Assembly: GCA_949289005.1 (NCBI GenBank) | Contig: CASEMQ010000053.1 | Span: 1-64,000, forward strand | Reading direction: 5' to 3' | DNA from: an uncultured Lentisphaeraceae bacterium | GTDB lineage: Bacteria; Verrucomicrobiota; Kiritimatiellia; RFP12; DVOR01 | DNA: 64,000 nucleotides | Shown: one piece after another, positions 44,895 to 53,300 of the stretch | Numbering within the stretch: position 1 is the first letter of the stretch | Layout of the letters: each line of letters opens with the position of its first letter | Program-made: the position numbers and the translations under genes | The notes under the pieces: model-generated | Database searches by the model: none | Told to the model about the DNA's origin: nothing | Seen by the model: only the letters and a program-made list of their open reading frames with translations

Positions 44895-45053
44895 CACGGC
44901 GTGTCTCGGGGCTCGTCACGGCGCGTCTCGATGTGAGGTACGGCGCATCTCGGAAAATGACCCCTTGTATAGATTGAAAACGTGGATTTGGCCCCGGCAC
45001 GGCCCGCCCGCATTCAACAGGTTTTCAACAGCTTTCGCAAAGTTATCGACAAG
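44895..45053 (+). repeat. Regulatory repeat module, copy A (dnaK/lepA intergenic)
   Basis: Three phased repeats of CACGGCGtGTCTCG type start at 44895, 44917 and 44939 (22-bp period). A conserved block runs from GAGGTACGGCG to TTGTATAGATTGAAAA (44935-44980). After a variable GC stretch come four tandem 11-mers, GCATTCAACAG, GTTTTCAACAG, CTTTCGCAAAG and TTATCGACAAG (45010-45053). The same layout occurs inverted at 54913-55073. Its phasing and position upstream of sigma-54 promoters suggest an activator-binding array. Confidence 0.8.
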
Positions 45054-45076
45054 GCAGACGGGCGGGGGCGGGTTTG

Positions 45077-45085
45077 TGTTAAAAT
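45077..45085 (+). promoter_or_regulatory. Extended -10 promoter for lepA
   Basis: TGTTAAAAT is followed by the lepA ATG only 7 bp later, with AAGG in between. Transcription would start at or just before the start codon, so a leaderless or nearly leaderless transcript is possible. Confidence 0.4.
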
Positions 45086-45092
45086 AAGGCAC

Positions 45093-46922
45093 ATGAGCAG
45101 TGATTTCGTGAAAGACTTGACCCACACGCGCAACTTTTGCATCATCGCGCACATCGACCATGGCAAGACGACGCTTTCGGACAGGATTCTGGAGTTGACG
45201 AAGGCGATCGATCCGCGCCAGTTGAAGGAGCAGACCCTGGACGCGATGGATCTGGAGCGGGAGCGCGGCATCACCATCAAGAGCCACCCCGTGACGATGC
45301 AGTACACGGCGGCAAATGGGGAACGCTATCGCTTCAACCTCATCGACACGCCCGGGCATGTGGACTTCGCCTACGAGGTGAGCCGCGCGATGGGCGCGTG
45401 CGAGGGGGCGATCCTGGTGGTGGACGCGGCGCAGGGGGTGGAGGCGCAGACGGTGGCGAACGCGTATCTGGCCATCGACGCGAACCTTGAGATCATCCCG
45501 GTGCTGAACAAGGTGGACCTGCCGAGCGCGGACGTGCCGGGGGTCATCCACCAGATCGAGGACGTGCTGGGCATCCCGGTGGATCCGCAATTGTCAATCT
45601 CGGCAAAGACGGGCGTGGGCGTGCCGGAGGTGCTGGAGGAGATCGTCCGCCGGGTTCCGCCGCCGAAGACGGGGCATCCGGAGGGGCCGTTGCGGGCGTT
45701 GGTCTTCGATTCGGTCTTCGACGTCTACCGCGGCGTGATCACCTATGTGCGCGTGGTGGATGGCGCCATCCGCGCGGGCGACGTGCTGCGCTTCATGTCC
45801 ACGGGGCAGACGACGCCGGTCAAGGAGGTGGGCATCTTCTCGCCCTCGCAAAAGCCGGTGGACATCCTGGAGCCCGGCCAGGTGGGCTACATCGTGGGCG
45901 CCATCAAGGACCCGGCGGAAATCAAGGTGGGCGACACGCTCACGAGCCAGCGCGAGGGCGCGCAGGCGCCGCTCCACGGCTTCAAGGAAATCCACCCCAC
46001 CGTCTTCTGCGGCATCTATCCCGTAAGCACGGACGAGTACAACAAAGTGCGCGCGGGGCTGGAAAAGCTGCACCTGAACGACAGCGCCTTCACCTTCCAT
46101 GCCGAGAGTTCGGCGGCGCTGGGCTTCGGCTTCCGCTGCGGCTTCCTGGGGCTGCTGCATATGGAGGTGGTGCAAGAGCGGCTGCGGCGCGAGTTCCAGC
46201 TCGACATCATCAACACCCACCCCGCCGTCGTCTACCGCGTCACCCTCAAGGATGGCACGGTGCAGGAAATCGACAACCCCGTGCTCCTGCCCGACCCCAC
46301 GCGCATCGAAACCATCGAAGAGCCCATGATCAAGGCACGCATCATCACCATGAGCGGCTGCATCGGCGACATCATGCGCCTGGTCATGGAACGGCGCGGC
46401 GTGGTCGACGGCACGGAATCGCTCGACGCGCAACGCGTCATCCTCACCTGCATCCTCCCGCTCAACGAAATCCTCATCGACTTCCACGACACGCTCAAAT
46501 CCATCTCGCGCGGCTATGCCTCGATGGACTACGAGCCCCACGGCTACCAGGCCAGCGACATCGTGCGGCTGGACATCCTGCTCAACGGCGAGCCGGTGGA
46601 CGCCTTCTCCTGCATGGTCCACCGCGACCGCGCCGTCGCCCGCGGCAAGCAAATGTGCAAAGCGCTCAGCGAGACCATCCCCCCGCACATGTTCAAAATC
46701 CCCGTGCAGGCGTGCATCGGGCGCACCATCATCGCCCGCGAGGACATCCGCCCCTTCCGCAAAGACGTCACGGCCAAACTCTACGGCGGCGACGTCACGC
46801 GCAAGCAAAAGCTGCTCAAGAAACAAGCCGAGGGCAAAAAACGCATGAAAGAGTTCGGCACCGTCAACGTCCCCCAATCGGCCTTCATCGCCGTGCTCAA
46901 AGGCTCCTCGGAGGACAAATGA
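45093..46922 (+). CDS. lepA: Elongation factor 4 (LepA)
   Basis: A 609-residue ribosome-associated GTPase. The ATG at 45093 gives MSSDFVKDLTHTRNFCIIAH. G1 AHIDHGKTT, switch-[10 protein letters not shown] and NKVDL are intact, and the LepA C-terminal domain ends with RKQKLLKKQAEGKKRMKEFG. It biases or back-translocates stalled ribosomes and supports initiation. It is first of an apparent operon with a DUF212 gene (ATGA overlap) and the sigma-54 activator. Confidence 0.96.
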   Translation: MSSDFVKDLTHTRNFCIIAHIDHGKTTLSDRILELTKAIDPRQLKEQTLDAMDLERERGITIKSHPVTMQYTAANGERYRFNLIDTPGHVDFAYEVSRAMGACEGAILVVDAAQGVEAQTVANAYLAIDANLEIIPVLNKVDLPSADVPGVIHQIEDVLGIPVDPQLSISAKTGVGVPEVLEEIVRRVPPPKTGHPEGPLRALVFDSVFDVYRGVITYVRVVDGAIRAGDVLRFMSTGQTTPVKEVGIFSPSQKPVDILEPGQVGYIVGAIKDPAEIKVGDTLTSQREGAQAPLHGFKEIHPTVFCGIYPVSTDEYNKVRAGLEKLHLNDSAFTFHAESSAALGFGFRCGFLGLLHMEVVQERLRREFQLDIINTHPAVVYRVTLKDGTVQEIDNPVLLPDPTRIETIEEPMIKARIITMSGCIGDIMRLVMERRGVVDGTESLDAQRVILTCILPLNEILIDFHDTLKSISRGYASMDYEPHGYQASDIVRLDILLNGEPVDAFSCMVHRDRAVARGKQMCKALSETIPPHMFKIPVQACIGRTIIAREDIRPFRKDVTAKLYGGDVTRKQKLLKKQAEGKKRMKEFGTVNVPQSAFIAVLKGSSEDK

Positions 46923-47422
46923 TGGCAACGGACGACGTGCGCCTGGCCTGGGACTTCTGGGCCTACTTCATCAACCCTTACTTCTGGAGCGGCTTCATGG
47001 GCTGGTGCGTGGCACAGGTCATCAAAATGACACGCGGCGCCATCCGCACCAAAAGCCTCGACTTCACCTACCTCACCAGCACCGGCGGCATGCCCAGCGC
47101 ACACTCCGCGCTCGTCACCGGCGTCTTCGTCAGCCTCGGGCTCGGACAAGGCTGGGCTGCCCCCGTCACCATCGTCGCCAGCGTCGTCGCCGCCATCACC
47201 ATGTTCGACGCCGCCACCGTCCGCCGCGCCGCCGGCCAACAGGCACGCCTGCTCAACAACATCACCCGCCAATTCTTCCACGAACGCCGCTTCTCCGCCA
47301 AACCGCTCAAGGAAATGCTCGGGCACACCCGCACCGAAGTCTTCGGCGGCATGATCGCCGGCACCCTCGTGGCCATCCTGGTCATGAACGTCTGGGCGCG
47401 CTCCGGCTGGCCCAACCTCTGA
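46919..47422 (+). CDS. Divergent PAP2-family (DUF212/YuiD) membrane protein
   Basis: A 167-residue protein with several hydrophobic segments and the motif STGGMPSAHSALVTG (~46-60), the phosphatase-like signature of the DUF212 group related to acid phosphatase/vanadium haloperoxidases. A TRTEVFGGMIAGTLVAILV ending is typical. The reaction is not established for the family. It overlaps the lepA stop in an ATGATG junction and precedes the activator gene by 11 bp. Confidence 0.8.
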   Translation: MMATDDVRLAWDFWAYFINPYFWSGFMGWCVAQVIKMTRGAIRTKSLDFTYLTSTGGMPSAHSALVTGVFVSLGLGQGWAAPVTIVASVVAAITMFDAATVRRAAGQQARLLNNITRQFFHERRFSAKPLKEMLGHTRTEVFGGMIAGTLVAILVMNVWARSGWPNL

Positions 47423-47433
47423 ACGGACACCAC

Positions 47434-49005
47434 ATGGACACCGACCGCGACACGCACGCGACAGCCGACGCGACCGCCCTGGCCCAGGCACGGCGCCCCT
47501 ACGACACCGCCATCTCCGTCGTCCGCGACATCAGCGCCGCCATCGGCAAAGAACGCGACCCCCAACGCCTGCTCGGCGAAGTGCTCGCCGTCCTCGACCG
47601 CCGGATGGGCATGCTCCGCGGCACCTTCACCCTCCTGCACGATGGCACCCTGACCATCGAAGCCTCCCACGGCCTGGGCGACGCCGCCCGCCTGGGGCGC
47701 TACCGCCTCGGCGAAGGCATCACCGGCGCCGTCGCCAAAACCGGCAAGCCCGAAATCATCCCCGACGTCCACGCCGACCCCCGCTTCCTCAACCGCACCG
47801 GCGTGCGTGGCGCCGACGAGCCGGTGGCCTTCATCTGCGTCCCCGTCGTCAGCCACGGCCAAATCATCGGCACCCTCAGCGTCGACCGCCACACCGGCCC
47901 CGGCGGCGACCTGGCGCACGACGCCGCCATCCTGGAAATCGTCGGCGCGCTCACCGCCGGCGCCGTCGCCGCCCTCCTCCAAGGCCAAGAGGAACGCCGC
48001 GCCCTCGAAGAAGAAAACCAACGCCTCCGCGACCTCTCCGCAAACCCCGGCGAACTCATCGGCGGCAGCCAAACCATGCGCCGCGTCTACGCGCAAATCC
48101 GCCAAGTGGCACGCTCCGACGCCACCGTCCTCCTCCGCGGCGCCACCGGCACAGGCAAAGAACTCGTCGCGCGCGCCATCGTCCGCCTCTCCGCACGCGC
48201 CAACCGCCCCTTCGTGGCCGTCAACTGCGCAGCGCTCCCCGAGGCGCTCGTCGAAAGCGAACTCTTCGGGCACGAACGCGGTGCCTTCACCGGCGCCGTC
48301 GAACGCCGGATGGGCCGCGCGGAAGAAGCCGACGGCGGCACCCTCTTCCTCGACGAAGTGGGCGACCTCACCCCGCAAACCCAAGTGAAGCTCCTCCGCT
48401 TCCTCCAAGAACGTACCTTCTCGCGCGTGGGCAGCAACAAAGAGCTCCACGCCGACATCCGCTTCATCGCCGCCACCAGCCGCGACCTGGAGGCGCTCAT
48501 CCGCGAAGGCCGCTTCCGCGAAGACCTCTACTACCGCCTCAACCTCTTCCCCATCCTCCTCCCCGACCTGGCCAAACGCCGGGAAGACATCGTCCCCCTC
48601 GCCGAGCACTTCATCGCCGCGGCCAACGTGAAATACCGCAAGCAAGTCACGCGCCTCTCCTCCGCCGCCATCGGCAACATCCTGGCCTACCCCTGGCCCG
48701 GCAACGTCCGCGAACTGGAAAACTGCATCGAACGCGCCGTCCTCACCTCCACCGACGGCATCATCCACACGCACAACCTCCCCCCCGCCCTCCAAGCCAT
48801 CGAGGCCGACGCCCCCACCCCGGCCGCCCTCGGCGAAGCACCCCTCCACACCCTTGTCGGCGACTACGCCCGTAGCCTCATCGAAGAAGCCCTGCGGCGC
48901 ACCCACGGCAACCTCGCCGCCGCCGGCCGCCTCCTCGGCGTCTCCCCCCGCATGATGAACTACAACGTCAAACGCTACGGCATCACCCCCGCCCTCTACC
49001 GCTAA
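47434..49005 (+). CDS. Sigma-54-dependent activator with GAF sensor (NifA-like)
   Basis: A 523-residue enhancer-binding protein. Residues ~20-180 form a GAF domain (GTFTLLHDGTLTIEASHGLG ... IPDVHADPRFLNRTGV). The AAA+ region has Walker A GATGTGKELVARAIV (~240), the sigma-54 contact loop GAFTGA (~286), Walker B GGTLFLDEVGDL and the REDLYYRLNLFPI arm. The C-terminal HTH is NLAAAGRLLGVSPRMMNYNV. No phosphoreceiver domain is present, so it is ligand- or partner-regulated. It is encoded between two loci with sigma-54 promoters (dnaK at 44.8 kb, gltB at 54.8 kb), which are its obvious candidate targets. It converges with gltD. Confidence 0.9.
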   Translation: MDTDRDTHATADATALAQARRPYDTAISVVRDISAAIGKERDPQRLLGEVLAVLDRRMGMLRGTFTLLHDGTLTIEASHGLGDAARLGRYRLGEGITGAVAKTGKPEIIPDVHADPRFLNRTGVRGADEPVAFICVPVVSHGQIIGTLSVDRHTGPGGDLAHDAAILEIVGALTAGAVAALLQGQEERRALEEENQRLRDLSANPGELIGGSQTMRRVYAQIRQVARSDATVLLRGATGTGKELVARAIVRLSARANRPFVAVNCAALPEALVESELFGHERGAFTGAVERRMGRAEEADGGTLFLDEVGDLTPQTQVKLLRFLQERTFSRVGSNKELHADIRFIAATSRDLEALIREGRFREDLYYRLNLFPILLPDLAKRREDIVPLAEHFIAAANVKYRKQVTRLSSAAIGNILAYPWPGNVRELENCIERAVLTSTDGIIHTHNLPPALQAIEADAPTPAALGEAPLHTLVGDYARSLIEEALRRTHGNLAAAGRLLGVSPRMMNYNVKRYGITPALYR

Positions 49006-49029
49006 TCCCCGCCACCCCGCCTTACCCTG

Positions 49030-50391
49030 TCATGGGGCGAGGTGGGCGAGGAGGGCGTCGGCGGCGCGGCGGGCGTCGGCCAGGGCGCGGACGACGAGCG
49101 AGGGGCCGGAGACGCAGTCGCCGCAAGCGAAGAAGCGTTGCTCAGGGGCCTCGGAGCGCAGGAAGGGGCGTTCTTGGCGCGGGAGCACGGCGAGCAGGCT
49201 TTCCGGCACGCCAATGAAACCCATCGCCAGCAGGACCAGGTCGGCGGGGAGCGTACGCGTCGTGCCGTCGATGGGACGTTGCGCCTGGGGCTTGCCGAGC
49301 GGCGAGAAGGTCCAGCCCACATCACGCACGCGGACGCCCGTGACGTGCCCTTCGCCCTCGAAGGCGAGGGTCTCGATCGACCACAGGCGTTCGCCGCCCT
49401 CCTCGTGCGAGGAGGAGGTGCGGAGCCGCCACGGCCAGCGCGGCCACGGCGTGGAGGGCGAGCGCATCTCGGGCGGGCGCGGCAAAATCTCGATTTGGGT
49501 GACGGAGCGGGCGCCTTGGCGGATGGCGGTGCCGACGCAGTCGCTGCCGGTGTCGCCGCCGCCGATGACGACGACGCGCAGCCCTTTGGCGGAAATCGGG
49601 GGCGCGGGGAGTTCGCCGGCCAGGGCGCGGTTCTCGCCCTTGAGGAAGTCGAGGGCGAAGGCCACGCCGGCAAGGTCGCGCCCAGGGACGCGGAGGTCGC
49701 GCGGGACGCCCGCGCCAACCGCCCAGAGGACGGCGTCGTAACGTTTGGCGAGGTATTCGGGGGCGATGTCGCGGCCGATTTCCGCGCCGCAGACGAAGCG
49801 GATGCCTTCGGCCTCCATGAGGGCGACGCGGCGGGCGACGATGCTTTTGGCGAGTTTGAAGTCGGGGATGCCGTAGCGCAGGAGTCCGCCAGGGGCGCGA
49901 TCGCGTTCGTAGAGGGTCACGGCGACGCCGGCGCGGTTGAGCCTGTCGGCCGCGGCGAGGCCCGCCGGGCCGGAGCCGACGATGGCGACGTGTTTGCCGA
50001 GGCGGCGGGCGGGGGGCGTGGGGCGGACGCGCCCGGCGGCCCAGGCCGCGTCGCTGATGTGGCGCTCCAGCGCGCGGATGTCAACGGGCGCGCCGCCATC
50101 CATGCCGCGGGTGCAGGAGCCTTCGCAGAGGGCGGGGCAGACGCGGGAGGTGAACTCCGGGAAGGGGTCTGTCTGGGCGAGCAGTTCGTGGGCCAGGGCA
50201 TCGTCGCCCGCGGCGACGGCGGCGTTGGTCTCGGGGATAGGGTTGGCCAAGGGGCACCCCAACCCATGGCAGAAGGGCAGGCCGCAGGCCATGCAGGCTT
50301 GGGCGCGCTCGCGGCAGGCCTCGGCGGCGAGGGGAATCTCGACCTCGGCCCAGTCGCGGCGGCGTTCTTCGATGGGGCGATACTCACTCAT
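49030..50391 (-). CDS. gltD: Glutamate synthase small subunit
   Basis: A 453-residue NAD(P)H-oxidising iron-sulfur flavoprotein. An N-terminal cysteine region (CMACGLPFCHGLGCPLANPI, ~33-52; CPALCEGSC, ~85) binds Fe-S. IVGSGPAGLAAADRLNRAG and VVIGGGDTGSDCVGTAIRQG are the FAD and NAD(P) binding loops. CGDCVSGPSLVVRALADARR is near the end. It supplies electrons to GltB for glutamate synthesis. The ATG at 50391 overlaps the gltB stop by 8 bp, so the two are translationally coupled. Confidence 0.95.
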   Translation of the reverse strand: MSEYRPIEERRRDWAEVEIPLAAEACRERAQACMACGLPFCHGLGCPLANPIPETNAAVAAGDDALAHELLAQTDPFPEFTSRVCPALCEGSCTRGMDGGAPVDIRALERHISDAAWAAGRVRPTPPARRLGKHVAIVGSGPAGLAAADRLNRAGVAVTLYERDRAPGGLLRYGIPDFKLAKSIVARRVALMEAEGIRFVCGAEIGRDIAPEYLAKRYDAVLWAVGAGVPRDLRVPGRDLAGVAFALDFLKGENRALAGELPAPPISAKGLRVVVIGGGDTGSDCVGTAIRQGARSVTQIEILPRPPEMRSPSTPWPRWPWRLRTSSSHEEGGERLWSIETLAFEGEGHVTGVRVRDVGWTFSPLGKPQAQRPIDGTTRTLPADLVLLAMGFIGVPESLLAVLPRQERPFLRSEAPEQRFFACGDCVSGPSLVVRALADARRAADALLAHLAP

Positions 50392-53300
50392 GGGACTGTG
50401 CCTCCAAAACACGGCGATACTCAACGGGGAAGACGCGGACGAAGCGTGGGATCCACCCGGCCAGGTCGGCCAGGATACGCGTGGCCTTGGGGCTGCCGGT
50501 GGCGGCGACGTGGGCCTCCAGGAGGGCGCGGAGCTCGTCGGCGGCCGCGGTGCCGGGCTCGATGCTTTCGAGATCGACGTCGCCCAGGTTGCACCGCAGG
50601 TCAAAGTCGCCTGCCTCGTCCAGCACATAGGCCAAGCCGCCGGTCATGCCCGCGGCGAAGTTGTCGCCCGTCGGCCCCAGGATGAGGACGCGGCCGCCGG
50701 TCATGTATTCGCAGCCGTGGTCGCCCGTGCCCTCGCAGGTGAGGGTGGCGCCGGAGTTGCGGATGGCGAAGCGTTCGCCCACCTGCCCGGCGATGTGGAT
50801 GCGCCCGGAGGTGGCGCCGTAGCCGATGACGTTGCCGGCCGCGACGTTCGCCTCGGGCGCGTAGCCCGGGATCGCGGGCGGGCTCACGGCGATGACGCCG
50901 CCTGAGAGTCCCTTGCCCACATAGTCGTTGGCCACGCCCTCCAGGGAGAGGGTCACGCCGCAGGCGAGGAAGGCGCCGAGGCTTTGCCCGGCCACGCCAT
51001 GCAGACGCACGCGGAAGGTGCCGTCGGGGAAGCCTTCGCCACCCGTCGCGGCGACAATCTCGCCCGCGAGACCCGTGCCGACGGAGCGGTCGACGTTGTG
51101 CACGGGCAGATCGACCGTGCGGGGTTCGCCGGCGCGCAGGGCTTCAAGCCCGCCGAGGGCGGGGAGGAGCGCCTCGCGGTCAAAGCGGCCGGCGGGCTCC
51201 TTCGCGGGGAGGGGTTCGTCCGGGTCCGGGGCGACGCGGCCGAAGAGCGCGGCGAAGTCGAGCGTCGCGGCCTTGCCTTGGGCGGCAGCCCCGTCCGTGC
51301 GGAGGAGGTCGGCGCGGCCGCACGCCTCGTCGAGGGAGCGCAGGCCGAGGGCGGCGAGCCACTCGCGCGTCTCGCGGGCGATGAAGGTGAGGAAGTTGAT
51401 GATGTATTCCGGCTTGCCGGAGAAGCACTTGCGGCGCTCGGGGTCTTGCGTGGCGACGCCGGCCGGGCAGGTGTTGGCGTGGCATTGGCGCATCATGACG
51501 CAACCCAGGCAGACAAGGATGGTGGTGGCGAAGCCGAACTCCTGCGCACCGAGCAAAGCGGCGACAACCACGTCGCGCCCGGTCTTGAGCTGGCCATCGA
51601 CTTGGAGGCGGACGCGCCGGCGCAGGTGGTTGAGCGTCAGCGTGCGGTGGGTCTCGGAGAGGCCGAGTTCCCAGGGCAGGCCGGCGTGGTGGATGGAGGA
51701 GAGGGGCGAGGCCCCGGTGCCGCCATCGTGGCCGGCCACGAGGATGACATCGGCCTGGGCCTTGGCGACGCCCGCCGCGACGGTGCCGACGCCGGCCTCG
51801 GAGACGAGTTTGACGGAGATGCGCGCGGCGGGGTTCACGGTGCGGAGGTCGTGGATGAGCTGCGCGAAGTCCTCGATGGAATAGATGTCGTGGTGCGGGG
51901 GCGGGGAGATGAGGGTGAGCCCAGGGAGCGCGTGGCGGATGCGCGCGACGAAGGCATCCACCTTGTGCCCGGGGAGTTGGCCGCCCTCGCCGGGCTTCGC
52001 GCCCTGGGCAATCTTGATTTGGATGTCGCGGGCGTTGCGCAAGTAGGCCGCGGTGACGCCGAAGCGCCCGGAGGCGATTTGCTTGATGGCGCTCGCGCGG
52101 TCGGTGCCGAAGCGCTCGGCGTTTTCGCCACCCTCGCCGGAGTTGCTCATCGCGCCGATGGCGTTCATGGCGCGGGCGATGGTCTCGTGCGCCTCGGGGC
52201 TGAGCGAGCCCAGGCTCATGGCGCCGGAGACGAAGTGCCGCAGGATGGACGCCTCGCTCTCCACCTCCTCGATCGGGATGGCCTGCGTGGGCTTGAAGGC
52301 GAAGAGCCCGCGCAAGGTGCACAGATGGCGGGCCTGGCCGTCGATGGCCCGGGAGAAACATTTGAAGCGCCCATAGTCGCCCTCGCGGACGGCTTGGCGG
52401 AAGTCCGCCAGGTTTTGCGGCGTCCAGAGGTGGCGTTCGCCGTCCGCACGGAAGACGTGTTCGCCGCCTGCCGGCAGGAGCGGCGTGGGCGCGACGGCGG
52501 AGGCGTTGCGGCGGTTGGCATCGCGCGCGATTTCGTCCAACCCAATGCCGCCCACGCGGCTGACGGTACCCGGGAGCCACCGCGCCACCAATGCCTCGCC
52601 CAGGCCGACGGCCTCGAAGATTTGGGACGAGCGGTAGGAGCGGAGCGTGGAGACGCCCATCTTGGACATGACCTTGAGGAGGCCCTTGTCGAGCGCTTGG
52701 ACAAAGTGCCCCGTGGCGGTCACGGCGTCGCAGCCGGTCTGCCCCCGCGCGGCGAGGTCGGCCACCGTGGCCAAGGCCAGCCAAGGGTTCACGGCGGTGG
52801 CGCCGTAGCCCAGCAGAAGCGCCACGTGCATCACCTCGCGCACCTCGCCGGATTGGACGACAAGCCCGGTCTCGGGACGAACGCCACATTCGGCGAGCGC
52901 CCGATTGACGGTGGCGACGGCCAAGAGCGAGGGGATGGGCGCCTCCTCGGGCGTCAGGTCGCGGTCGGAGAGGATCAGAAGGCGATGGCCGCCCTCCTGC
53001 GCCAAAGACACGGCCTCCTGCGCGAGGCGTTCAAGCGCGACCGCCAACGCCGCGCCGTCGCCCCCCGCGGGGAAGGCCAGGCGCAACGTGGCGGGACGGA
53101 AGGCCGAGGTGCCGACCCGCCCCAAAAGCTCCACCTCGGCATCGGTGAGGATGGGGCGTGTGAGTTTGATGAGACGCGCGTGGGCGGGGGTCTCCGCGAG
53201 GATGTTGGCGCGGTTGCCCACATAGGTCATCAGGCTCATCACCGACCGCTCGCGAATGGGGTCGATGGGCGGGTTGGTCACTTGGGCGAAACGTTGCTTG

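Noticed and set aside
42116..44977. A 950-codon plus-strand frame opposite dnaK-groES
   Set aside because: It is a shadow of three unmistakable chaperone genes and has no domain content of its own.
44895..45053. CRISPR-like array because of regular 22-bp repeats
   Set aside because: Only three imperfect repeats occur, the 'spacers' are a few bases, no cas genes are near, and the same array recurs upstream of another gene, which fits a regulatory site.
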